The notes under the pieces were generated by a model. The model had not been told where the DNA came from and made no database searches. It saw nothing but the letters and a program-made list of their open reading frames with translations. 64,000 nucleotides of DNA from Flavobacterium soli DSM 19725 (GTDB taxonomy: Bacteria; Bacteroidota; Bacteroidia; Flavobacteriales; Flavobacteriaceae): positions 248,001-312,000 of the forward strand of contig NZ_AUGO01000003.1 of NCBI RefSeq assembly GCF_000422705.1, given 5' to 3'. A program made the position numbers and the translations under genes. Positions 37,964-46,291 of the stretch are shown one piece after another. How positions within the stretch are numbered: position 1 is the stretch's first letter; each line of letters starts with the position of its first letter.

Positions 37964-38677
37964 TTATAATGGTAATTCAAAACCTAAGTGTTTACATATT
38001 AATTTAGCTTTTTTAATTGAAATATCCCAGCCACCACAACACTCAGGGCTTAAACAAATTGTAATAACGGCTATGTGTTTTCTCGCCTCGTTAATATTTT
38101 TACAAAGTTCTATGATATATTCATCGGTGAGCATTTGGTATTTTCCATCTTCAGAAGCTGCAAAAAAATAATCGATATCTAAATTTAGGATCCATTTATT
38201 TTCTTTTTGGCTCATCCAATATTCCACATTGGTAGAAAGATCTTTAATTTCATATTCACGGTCTATAAAACCTTCAAGGACTGTACCGTCATTATGTGTC
38301 GCAAAATACTTTATTCCAAATAAATTTGGGTAAACTAAATGTAGATTTCCAATATAATTGTCCCATCTGAATAAAGCAGCGTCTTGAACTCCCCGCATTG
38401 GTTGTCTTAATGCAACATATTCCTCTAATGACAGATTATTTAATTGAACACCAGTATCAATTATTTGAGTTTGGACAGTATTTGGATAATGTAATAAATC
38501 ATAGTGTCTGTCTATGTGGAAGAGATTATGTACTGTTGCAACATCAATACTATCCATCCAACACCAACTTGCTGCTAAATGATTATCCATTACATAAATG
38601 TTTTCATGTTTTAAAACAAAGTTTAATGTTTCGTGATGAGATACTCCAAGAGGAACCTCCGGCTTTTTAATCCACAT
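37964..38677 (-). CDS. UPF0489-family protein with arginase-like metal motifs
   Basis: A 237-residue protein that resembles UPF0489, a family with an arginase-type fold. Visible motifs are VMDNHLAASWCW (His33), FHIDRHYD (Asp56, His58, Asp60, like the arginase DxHxD metal motif), LNLDIDYFF (Asp167, Asp169, like the second DxD motif) and SPECCGGWD (Glu212). From family knowledge, some relatives are peptide arginases that turn arginine side chains of peptides into ornithine. Its start overlaps the upstream nuclease-STAND gene by 11 bp, so the two should be made together. The substrate is unknown; a regulatory or effector role in the same defence module is an inference. Confidence 0.7.
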   Translation of the reverse strand: MWIKKPEVPLGVSHHETLNFVLKHENIYVMDNHLAASWCWMDSIDVATVHNLFHIDRHYDLLHYPNTVQTQIIDTGVQLNNLSLEEYVALRQPMRGVQDAALFRWDNYIGNLHLVYPNLFGIKYFATHNDGTVLEGFIDREYEIKDLSTNVEYWMSQKENKWILNLDIDYFFAASEDGKYQMLTDEYIIELCKNINEARKHIAVITICLSPECCGGWDISIKKAKLICKHLGFELPL

Positions 38678-41531
38678 AGTTGATTGATTTAAAAGAATTT
38701 ATTTTTAGATTTATTTTGTCTACTTTTTCTGTGCAACCTTTATGCTTAAATAAATGAACTAAAATTTGGTACATAAATAATAAATATTCACTATTTTCTA
38801 ATTTCATATTTTCAAGTGTTTTTACGGCATTTTCTTGGTGTATTATTGCAAAATCAATATTATTGTCAAGTAAGTATAATTGGGACAAGTAGTTATAACA
38901 AGCACTTAAATAAAAATCATTTCTTTTTCCTTGATCTAAAGTATAATGTAATTTTATCCCTTCACTCATATATTTAATAGCTGATTTAATATCACCACAA
39001 ATTTTATAACTGTCTGCTATTATTCGATACTCAATCACAAGTTGTTGATCATCGTATAAACTATGCTTCTTTCTAAACTTCTGAATATTTTTAAAATTTT
39101 CTAATGCTTTTTCAACATCTTTATTTTTTAAGTATGTATTAGAGATATTGTTTAAAGTTATAATAATTTCATTTTTTAATTTCATTTCATTTTGTTCGAA
39201 AAGACCTAAAGCTTTTTTAAATTGTGAGATTGCTTGGTTAGAATCTGTATAAGCATAAGCTAAACCTAAATTAACATAAATTACTCCAAGATTAATTTTA
39301 TCAAGCATCGGATACTTTTCAGCTCTTGAAGCTAAATCAATCCAAAGATTTAAATCATTTTCAGAATTAAAATAAAAACGATATGAGTATAATAATTCGT
39401 TTTCTAACATTATTAATGGTTGATATACTGCATTTCTATATTCTTCTTTTATGGAGCTTAGAATGGATTGTGCATACCTTAAATATTTGAATGAAACAGC
39501 TGGATTATTTTGACCTTCTTTAATTCTTACTGTTAGCCATGTGATATAAAATAAATTTCCAAAAAAAGGTAAAGCAATTTTTCTTTGATTATATAAAAGT
39601 ACTTCTTTTATTATTTTATGAATATTAATTCTTTGCTGGTCATCTGCAAATTCTATTAGTCCTTTTTTATCCAAACTTATTAATAAGTTTATAATATGAA
39701 CTTTATTCTCTTTATAATGCTCTAATCCATTTATTAATATAATATCTTCAATTATTATGTCTCTTGAAGGTAAAATTGAAAGAAATTCCAAATATCCTTT
39801 TTCATGTGAATTAAGATTTTCAAAACTAAATTTCTTAATCAAGTAATTAAAAATTTTGATGCTATCATTCTCCTCTAAAATATCAATGTCAATTTTATAT
39901 TCATCATCATCCAAATCTTGTTCTTTTAATGAATTATAGAAGTACTCAAGAGTTAAGTCAAAACTATTTTCAATTGTTTTTGCAACTAGTTCAATGACAA
40001 GAATGTTAAAATCAACATATTCAATGAATTCAGTCAATATTGATGAGTCCGTTTTTTGTTGCCTGCTTATATATGAGTTAAAAATATTTTTGCAGTTTTG
40101 AATGCTTATTTGAGGTAATTTTACACAAGGAACTGTTTTGATCTTACTTCTCGATAATATCAATTTCTCCCAATTTGTCAAGCTTAAAAACTTATTTAGT
40201 GAAGCCTTATCTTCTTCAAATTCTTGAATATCAACAATAATTAAATTTTTTCCTTCAATTTTATTTAGTTCGTTTAAAATATTTACAAATCTACATTCAA
40301 CTTCATGTATAGAGGAAAATTCAAGATTAAGATTTTTTATAAGTATTTCATCAAATGCAAATGAATGGCTCAACGAATTTTCAACAGTTACCCAAATTAA
40401 ATGATTGTAGCTAGAATAGGTTTGCAAATATTTTTTAGCGAATGAAGTTTTACCCATTCCACCATGAGAGAAAACTGATATTAATTTTGTTGTAGTTAGT
40501 TGTGAGTTTATCTCTGCTATAAATGGTTCCCAATCATAAATATTTATTGAGATATAATCTGGTATTAGATTTAAAAATTTTGGTATTTCATTATTTTTAG
40601 ACTTTTTAAATGATTTTTTTAACAAATCAATTTGATTAGTATGATTTTCAATTTTTGATTGAATATCTTTAATATCAGTCCTTAATAAATCTAACTCTAT
40701 ATTTATTAATCTGAAAAATTTTATGTTCAAATATTTTTCAAGCTCGGTATCTGAACGACCTAAAAGATTAATAATTGTCTTTTTTGTTAAACTTCTGTTT
40801 TCTGGATCTTTTTCTTGAGAACGTTTATATATTTCAGAAATAAAAACACCAAACAGAAGCGAAACTGGTCTATTTTGAAATTTATTATTTTCTAATAGAT
40901 TTTCAATTTCAATTTTCAATTTTACGATAGCAACATCAGGTGAAAGACTTTCAAATTTCCATTTAATTTTTCTAGTAAAAATTTCAACTTCATTATTGAC
41001 AATTTCAATTAGATTAGTAGCTGATAACTTAATTAAATTTTGTTTTTCCTCAGATCTTTTTTGATTTAACTTTTTATTTTTTCTGTTTTTTATTTCCTTA
41101 ATTAAGATTTCTTTTATTTTGTCAATACATAATTTTCTTAAATTTTCATCACTCAAATTTTCATCATTTATCCATTTTGATAATAATTTCTCTCTGGAAG
41201 AAATACTTGTATTTGTAGAAAAACAGAAAGTAGAATCACCACTAAAATCTTTGTTTTTTTGATATAATATAAAAAAATTGAATATTGTATTTTTTACTTC
41301 TTCAGAATTTAAACTAAAGTTTGAAGTATAGCATTTTACTTGTGTAAAAATTAAAGTTTCGCCTACTTCTTTGATATCTTGGTCAACCTCGGAATAAGCG
41401 TCAAAGTCATTATCTTCAATAAAATTAACTATCCATTTTTTTAGAATAGTTAAGTATTGGTAGTAAAATCCCCTGTTTGTAGCTATTGCATCTGTATTAA
41501 CTTCAAATACATCAATTATTTGTTCAAGCAT
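38667..41531 (-). CDS. Cap4-like nuclease / STAND NTPase / TPR protein, candidate defence factor
   Basis: A 954-residue protein with three parts. Residues about 15-110 resemble the Cap4/DUF4297 PD-(D/E)xK nuclease (NRGFYYQYL, then EVDQDI with Asp52, then FTQVK with Gln64 and Lys66). Residues about 325-620 form a STAND-type NTPase: Walker A HGGMGKTSF (Lys361, Thr362), Walker B NLIIVDIQEF (Asp434) and the sensor-like LILSRS (Arg461). Residues about 740-920 hold four TPR-like repeats (NLGLAYAYTDSNQAISQFKKAL, NISNTYLKNKDVEKALENFK). This nuclease-switch-sensor order is that of Avs-like anti-phage proteins: ligand binding to the repeats would trigger the nuclease. Very low GC. It overlaps the UPF0489 gene. 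Confidence 0.75.
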   Translation of the reverse strand: MLEQIIDVFEVNTDAIATNRGFYYQYLTILKKWIVNFIEDNDFDAYSEVDQDIKEVGETLIFTQVKCYTSNFSLNSEEVKNTIFNFFILYQKNKDFSGDSTFCFSTNTSISSREKLLSKWINDENLSDENLRKLCIDKIKEILIKEIKNRKNKKLNQKRSEEKQNLIKLSATNLIEIVNNEVEIFTRKIKWKFESLSPDVAIVKLKIEIENLLENNKFQNRPVSLLFGVFISEIYKRSQEKDPENRSLTKKTIINLLGRSDTELEKYLNIKFFRLINIELDLLRTDIKDIQSKIENHTNQIDLLKKSFKKSKNNEIPKFLNLIPDYISINIYDWEPFIAEINSQLTTTKLISVFSHGGMGKTSFAKKYLQTYSSYNHLIWVTVENSLSHSFAFDEILIKNLNLEFSSIHEVECRFVNILNELNKIEGKNLIIVDIQEFEEDKASLNKFLSLTNWEKLILSRSKIKTVPCVKLPQISIQNCKNIFNSYISRQQKTDSSILTEFIEYVDFNILVIELVAKTIENSFDLTLEYFYNSLKEQDLDDDEYKIDIDILEENDSIKIFNYLIKKFSFENLNSHEKGYLEFLSILPSRDIIIEDIILINGLEHYKENKVHIINLLISLDKKGLIEFADDQQRINIHKIIKEVLLYNQRKIALPFFGNLFYITWLTVRIKEGQNNPAVSFKYLRYAQSILSSIKEEYRNAVYQPLIMLENELLYSYRFYFNSENDLNLWIDLASRAEKYPMLDKINLGVIYVNLGLAYAYTDSNQAISQFKKALGLFEQNEMKLKNEIIITLNNISNTYLKNKDVEKALENFKNIQKFRKKHSLYDDQQLVIEYRIIADSYKICGDIKSAIKYMSEGIKLHYTLDQGKRNDFYLSACYNYLSQLYLLDNNIDFAIIHQENAVKTLENMKLENSEYLLFMYQILVHLFKHKGCTEKVDKINLKINSFKSINYVD

Positions 41532-41600
41532 TCAATGAAAAATTTAAGCTTTAAAAGTAATGAATTTAACACAGTTTTTTTGCTTTCAAGAAATGCTTTT

Positions 41601-42053
41601 CTATTTTGTACAGTCAATTTGGTTTTCATTATCTCCTTCCAATTGTCCAATCTCAATAAATGCAATATCATTAGCAAATGCTTTTTCTCCCACTAGACGT
41701 TCAATGTGAACTTAAACTGCTTCCCGAAGTCTTGGGTTTTCTTTGTGGACAATATAGTTTTTGAGTAACACTTTTATTCCTAAATCGGTTGATTTTTTTG
41801 GGTTTTCTAATGGGATGAAATACATTTCGCTTATTCTTAGATTGATGCAATAATATTCTAGTGGTTTGTCAGTGCCGTTTTCGTATTTGATTAGGTTGGT
41901 TTCGGGATGTAGGAATGCGGTTATTTTCCAACGTTCTACAACTAGAGCATGATGAACTAGTAGTTATACTTCTTTGAACAGATATGGGTTTGCGGTGATG
42001 ATTAATTCTGCACCGTTTGTTTTGTTTTTGATAATGAGGTCTAGGTATTTCAT
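41601..42053 (-). pseudogene. Unrecognised gene broken by two in-frame stop codons
   Basis: One frame reads from an ATG (complement 42051-42053) with protein-like sequence for 150 codons. It is interrupted by TAA at codon 30 (41964-41966) and TAA at codon 114 (41712-41714). Flanking stretches read MKYLDLIIKNKTNGAELIIT before the first stop, HPETNLIKYENGTDKPLEYY between the stops, and VHIERLVGEKAFANDIAFIE after the second. The final stop is at 41601. I do not recognise the family. Two nonsense changes with no frameshift suggest recent decay. It lies between the XRE regulator and the nuclease-STAND gene. Confidence 0.6.
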
Positions 42054-42102
42054 TAATTCGCTTAAACAAAGGCATTATCAAATTAATATGGCAGTCCTTA
42101 TT

Positions 42103-42498
42103 TTATTTATTCAATAATTTCTCTAAGTAAATCACTTTGTCTTTCTCCGCTTGAACCAAACGTTCATAAAGCTCTACAACCTTATCTAAAGGATTGAAAG
42201 TACAATCACGATTATGACTAAAAGCTCCTTGACTGTTACTGAAATCAGTGCCGGTAAACGTATTAAAGTAATTTATAACAGCTTCCTCTGAAAAATTCTT
42301 AATAGCCTCAACACTAACTCCAAGTGCCTTCGCCACCTCAGCCAGTTTTTCCTCCTCAATGGTTTCACTGTTCTCCATAATGGAAACCGCCTGCTGGCTA
42401 GTGCCCATGGCCTGGGCCAAAGCTTCCTGTTTCATATCCTTCAATTCGCGGATGCGGCTGATCTTGCGTCCGATGTGGTTTTTGGTTGGTGTTGTCAT
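42103..42498 (-). CDS. XRE-family transcriptional regulator
   Basis: A 131-residue regulator with a clear N-terminal HTH_3 domain (IGRKISRIRELKDMKQEALAQAMGTSQQAVSIMENSE, residues 9-45). A C-terminal helical part follows (VVELYERLVQAEKDKVIYLEKLL), likely for dimer formation. It reads away from the HEPN-like gene and may control both directions from the 166-bp gap. Such XRE proteins are typical of mobile and defence regions; the target is unknown. Confidence 0.85.
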   Translation of the reverse strand: MTTPTKNHIGRKISRIRELKDMKQEALAQAMGTSQQAVSIMENSETIEEEKLAEVAKALGVSVEAIKNFSEEAVINYFNTFTGTDFSNSQGAFSHNRDCTFNPLDKVVELYERLVQAEKDKVIYLEKLLNK

Positions 42499-42664
42499 AA
42501 TTCAAAGGTAGTATTTGATTGTGTAATAAAGCAAATGTAAAAAACATAACGGAAAATGTACCATACAATGAAAAAGGATTCGGTACATCGGCTGCCTGTG
42601 CTTACTTGCAGTCCATAACAAAAATACAATTTTTCTGTCACGTTTCACCTTAAAATCAAAAATT

Positions 42665-44362
42665 ATGTACCACAACATCGTATTGCAACACGACCACCCA
42701 CAGCACGCACCACTTACAAGGGCCATTGAGCTGTTGCTATCCTTTTCAATGGCGAACACCATCTACTTCTCGCCCCATCTGGAGGAAGGAGTAAACGAGG
42801 GCATCATCATCGTGATGATCAGCGAGGACAGCCCTTACTGCTGGTATGAACTCACGGAGCAGTATTGGAAAGTATTTCAAGGTTTTCCAGAATTCACCTT
42901 CCGTATCTTTGATGGAAGCTGGATGGAGGAATCCCTGAAAGAAGGCAATCCCTTCTTTGCCATCCACTGCAATCACAATACCTTGGCTTACAGTACGGCG
43001 GATAGTACGGAAATAGGTCTGGTTTCCCAATTGAAACCGAAACGCTTCCTGAAAAAAGCCAAGGCGGCCTATAAGATGGAAGACCATGCCGCTTTTTCAT
43101 CGGGCCTCAATGTCAAATATCACCGCAAGAATGGCGACTACCTGCACGCGATGTTTCAGGTACATCAGAATATAATGTGGCTCTTCAGGGCAGCGGAATG
43201 GTTCCTGAGTGGGGAGTGGATTGCAAATGACGACCTGGGCGTGCATCAATCACGGATTGCCCTTTTTTCAAATGTATTAGGCAGGGCCTTTGATATGGAT
43301 AAGGAAGAGGAAAAAGTCTTGCTTGATGCCCTGAATGACTCGTGTGCTGCAGTGCGTAACGGGACTGGTACAACTACTTTTAGCCAAGAGCAGGTAGATG
43401 CCGCCGTAGCCAAAAAGGAATGGATCAGGATGGAGGTGGCAAGGCTTTTCAGCCAGTGCAGGAAACGATGCCACTATGAACTGGGCAGGGCAAAAGCACC
43501 ACTGATTGCGATGGCTGATAACGACCCACTAGAAGCCATCACGAGGATCATTACCCAAGCCGTTGCCGTTTCAGCCCTCTACTGTTTTGGAAAAAAGCAT
43601 TCCAGCAGATCCGCCACAGGCTGTGTCCTTGATGCCCATGAAGTCGAATTCCAAACGACCCACTACTACCTGTTCCTGATCGTAAAGGAATATCAGGCGG
43701 ATATTCCCGGTAACCTGTCCTATAGAATTAAGGAACAGACCAATGGACGGTGCACGGCCACTGTGGTGATGCATTCCAAGAAGTCTTTACGCCAAAAGGA
43801 AGGCGACCAGCAGTATTTCTTCCACCAGATCATGGAACGTGCCCAATTGCTTTTCAAGGAAAGCGTAAATCCGCCCTATCTGCCGTTCGACAAGGTGCCC
43901 GCCCGGCATTATCCTTCGGCCAAGATCTATCTGCACCAACGGATAAGGACTGCCTCGTTCCTGCAGGAGGCCGAGGGCATGGATGGAGGCGGAGCCACAA
44001 AGATACACGTGTATCTGATGCGCCTTGTGGTGGAGCAAACCTGCCTTGGATTGATAAGGCTTTTCCTTGGCTATACGCCACATCAATATTCCCTGCCATT
44101 CCTCTTTGAACTGTGCGAGTATTTTACACCGCTTACCTCCGAAATCTTCCCGAGGCAAACGGATAAGGACAAGGAGTTTCTCAAGATACTGTCGGGTGCT
44201 ACCACATCACTTCGACATGGCTATATCGATGATGTGGCTTCGCACGATTATGAAGTGCTAAGCAACCGCTACAATGAATTTGTAGACAGGTCGGACAAGC
44301 TTATCGCGAAGGAAATGGAAAGGATTGAACTATTGGACGAAAATAATAACCAAAATAACTGA
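42665..44362 (+). CDS. Large protein with C-terminal HEPN-like domain
   Basis: A 565-residue cytoplasmic protein. The C-terminal about 120 residues (446-565) look like a HEPN domain of the nucleotidyltransferase-associated type, with LGLIRLFLGYTPHQYSLPFL followed by LRHGYIDD (Arg517, His518). The first 110 residues (MYHNIVLQHDHPQHAPLTRA, IIIVMISEDSPYCWYEL) could be a degenerate nucleotidyltransferase-like domain. HEPN proteins are often ribonucleases or scaffolds in toxin-antitoxin or defence systems, but the classic Rx4-6H motif is not clear here. Codon use is more GC-rich than the left neighbours. The next gene starts 4 bp after it. Confidence 0.6.
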   Translation: MYHNIVLQHDHPQHAPLTRAIELLLSFSMANTIYFSPHLEEGVNEGIIIVMISEDSPYCWYELTEQYWKVFQGFPEFTFRIFDGSWMEESLKEGNPFFAIHCNHNTLAYSTADSTEIGLVSQLKPKRFLKKAKAAYKMEDHAAFSSGLNVKYHRKNGDYLHAMFQVHQNIMWLFRAAEWFLSGEWIANDDLGVHQSRIALFSNVLGRAFDMDKEEEKVLLDALNDSCAAVRNGTGTTTFSQEQVDAAVAKKEWIRMEVARLFSQCRKRCHYELGRAKAPLIAMADNDPLEAITRIITQAVAVSALYCFGKKHSSRSATGCVLDAHEVEFQTTHYYLFLIVKEYQADIPGNLSYRIKEQTNGRCTATVVMHSKKSLRQKEGDQQYFFHQIMERAQLLFKESVNPPYLPFDKVPARHYPSAKIYLHQRIRTASFLQEAEGMDGGGATKIHVYLMRLVVEQTCLGLIRLFLGYTPHQYSLPFLFELCEYFTPLTSEIFPRQTDKDKEFLKILSGATTSLRHGYIDDVASHDYEVLSNRYNEFVDRSDKLIAKEMERIELLDENNNQNN

Positions 44363-44365
44363 GGG

Positions 44366-44698
44366 ATGGAAAAGGATAAGATCGAATCGTTTGAAGAACT
44401 GAAGGAATTTGCAAAAGGCAAATTCCAACTGCTGCAACCCAATGAAAACCGGAGGGGAAAATTACAGCTGTCACTGGAGGTAAGCAGCTATATCGAGTTG
44501 CAATGGCTGATCATCGACATCGTCAAGGTATCCCTGGCGGCACTGGATGCCAGTAGTGAGGAGGTGACGGAGGTCAGGAACCCGCAAAGTGCCGTCAGGG
44601 GTGTCTTGGAACTGCTCTTGCAGCTGCTGCCTTTGGAAGAAATGCAACTGGTGGATGGGATTTATGAAATGCTAAGGGAAAAGCAATTGGAGAAATAG
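44366..44698 (+). CDS. Small helical protein coupled to the HEPN-like gene
   Basis: A 110-residue, probably all-alpha, soluble protein (ELQWLIIDIVKVSLAALDAS, GVLELLLQLLPLEEMQLVDG). I do not recognise a family. It starts 4 bp after the stop of the HEPN-like gene and shares its GC-rich codon use, so the two form one operon. It could be a partner or antitoxin subunit; nothing in the sequence proves this. Confidence 0.65.
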   Translation: MEKDKIESFEELKEFAKGKFQLLQPNENRRGKLQLSLEVSSYIELQWLIIDIVKVSLAALDASSEEVTEVRNPQSAVRGVLELLLQLLPLEEMQLVDGIYEMLREKQLEK

Positions 44699-44750
44699 GT
44701 AAACCTCGGTTCAGCTGATGCGAAACAGGCATTCCATTAGGGCAAAAAGG

Positions 44751-45506
44751 TCATTGAGAAGCAACATCCACCACAGTTAATGCATTATAAGACTGATCAT
44801 GCAAGGGATAAAGCGCACCGTTGACCTCCTGGAGGAACTCGACAAGGAGCATCCAGAAAGAGATACTGGAATCAGAGGGGGTATGATCCAGGCTTATCTT
44901 CAGGTCAATCGGACTGAGATCTAAAGGAAGCTGTTGGATACTGCTGCAACGCAGCACCGTGCTGCCCTGCTCGAAATCTACCTCAAGGAGCCCAGTTTGG
45001 AACGCAACATGGGTCGCAGCCTTCGGATACTGCAGCATGGTGGCGGGTACCAGCGAGGGCAAGCCAAGGACATAATCGCTTTCAAGGACATACTGGCAAA
45101 GCAGCACCGAGCCGAGCGTTGACCTCGAATTGAAATCAAATCCTGTCAGAAGTCGCCTTCCCTCAGCCGTAAGCAGTCCCTTTGCCACACTCCGCTTCCC
45201 GCGCTCCGAAGCAAGGTCCTGCGCTTTCACTTGCATCAGCACCTTCACCATCCGCTGGAGCAGCTTCGGGTCTTTGGCAAGCAACAGTAAGGCCCTGCAA
45301 CCCTGCCGTATCAGCTTCCCTGCCCTGTTCAGGTCCGCAAACTCACGGCTGTTCTCCCGTGTTCGCTCAAATGCGGAATCGCTGGCGACACGCTCTTTGG
45401 TAAGCGAACTTTTTCCTCTGACGAAATGTTTTCCATTCCGGTGCCTGTAGAAGGTCAGTTCCCCAATCGTACCCTCAATACTGAAAATGCTGGTGACGCG
45501 TGCCAT
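44751..45506 (-). CDS. Unrecognised conserved-looking protein
   Basis: A 251-residue soluble protein transcribed toward the HEPN pair. The N-terminal part is rich in basic and polar residues with a strong look of conservation (IEGTIGELTFYRHRNGKHFV, TRENSREFADLNRAGKLIRQ). The remainder is mixed alpha/beta with no signal peptide or membrane segment. I have a vague memory of similar Bacteroidota hypothetical proteins but no function. GC-rich codon use links it to the HEPN pair. Confidence 0.65.
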   Translation of the reverse strand: MARVTSIFSIEGTIGELTFYRHRNGKHFVRGKSSLTKERVASDSAFERTRENSREFADLNRAGKLIRQGCRALLLLAKDPKLLQRMVKVLMQVKAQDLASERGKRSVAKGLLTAEGRRLLTGFDFNSRSTLGSVLLCQYVLESDYVLGLPSLVPATMLQYPKAATHVAFQTGLLEVDFEQGSTVLRCSSIQQLPLDLSPIDLKISLDHTPSDSSISFWMLLVEFLQEVNGALYPLHDQSYNALTVVDVASQ

Positions 45507-46086
45507 AATGCTATACGTTTAATGAAACAATACCACAAAGGTAGCAACCGACAATGGGCCTTCGACAAAGGCAGCTCCTCTGCTGTCCGGAAGGTCCTCA
45601 AAAAGACCTTTCTGTCCCCAAATAATGCCAAAAAAACAGAATACGATACTCAGGCAATTTGAATGTAAAGAGGCTTGGATGTCAATGGAAGCCTGAAAAT
45701 GCCGATCCATAGCTTAAAGGGGACTTGACCCTGAGCATTTGGAGGGATCGGAAGCACGGTAAATACGTTGTAAAAGCGTTGCAGCTGCGTTACAACAGCG
45801 TTGTAAGGGCGACTAAACCGCCACCAGGCGGGCTAATGGGGGTATGCAAACAGTTGGCGGTTTCAAATAGGGACGGTATGATTCCCGCATAAGGATGGAA
45901 ATCTTCATTTTTTCATGTAATGATTTTAAAATTTTCCAACGGCTAAGTAGCAGCGATAGCTTTCAAAAACTCAGGAAGACACTGCACTTAAGCAGGGAAA
46001 CAGTATCAGGACGTATTAATTTGATATCACAATCCCCAATTCAACACAGATCTAAAAAAGGAATAGTTTGAATTGTGATGTAAACA
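45507..46086. repeat. Gene-free region with direct and inverted repeats
   Basis: I see no gene here. At 45766-45806 two direct copies of CGTTGTAA (45766-45773, 45799-45806) flank a GCAGCTGC palindrome and an inverted TTACAAC. At 45815-45863 the arms AAACCGCCA and TGGCGGTTT enclose 31 bases. At 46026-46079 a further broken inverted repeat is present (ATCACAAT with ATTGTGAT, and CAATTCAA with TTGAATTG). The region lies between the GC-rich accessory block and the tRNA gene and may hold a recombination or replication site. Confidence 0.45.
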
Positions 46087-46120
46087 AAAACCCTTTAAAT
46101 AATATAATTTAAAGGGTTTT
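46087..46120 (-). terminator. Terminator after tRNA-Ser
   Basis: AAAACCCTTTAAAT pairs perfectly with ATTTAAAGGGTTTT over a six-base loop, and on the minus strand a T run follows. It lies 24 bp past the 3' end of the tRNA. Confidence 0.8.
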
Positions 46121-46143
46121 GAAGTAATTTAAATGAATTTTTG

Positions 46144-46230
46144 CAGAAGGGATGGGATTCGAACCCACGATGCAGTTACCCACATACAAACTTTCCAGGC
46201 TTGCTCCTTCAACCACTCGGACACCCTTCT
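46144..46230 (-). tRNA. tRNA-Ser (anticodon GGA)
   Basis: On the minus strand the 87-base gene opens AGAAGGG, which pairs with CCCTTCT at the 3' end. The anticodon stem CAAGC/GTTTG holds the loop CTGGAAA with anticodon GGA (complement at 46194-46196). A long variable arm, as expected for a class II tRNA-Ser, precedes the GGTTCGAATCC T-arm. No CCA is encoded. Its 3' end faces the accessory block to the left, an arrangement often used by integrating elements. Confidence 0.93.
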
Positions 46231-46291
46231 AAATAGTTGCGGTTGCAAAGAACACAAAAAAATACCACTAAACGAAATTTAAAAGTAATTT

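Noticed and set aside
41869..42081. 70-residue minus-strand frame starting MIMPLFKRINEIPRPHY
   Set aside because: It is out of frame with the more protein-like reading of the same strand (the broken gene at 41601-42053) and looks low-complexity and basic.
43750..44158. Long overlapping frames on both strands within the HEPN-like gene
   Set aside because: The higher GC of this stretch lowers stop frequency. Only the 565-residue plus-strand frame runs the full length and has domain-like sequence.
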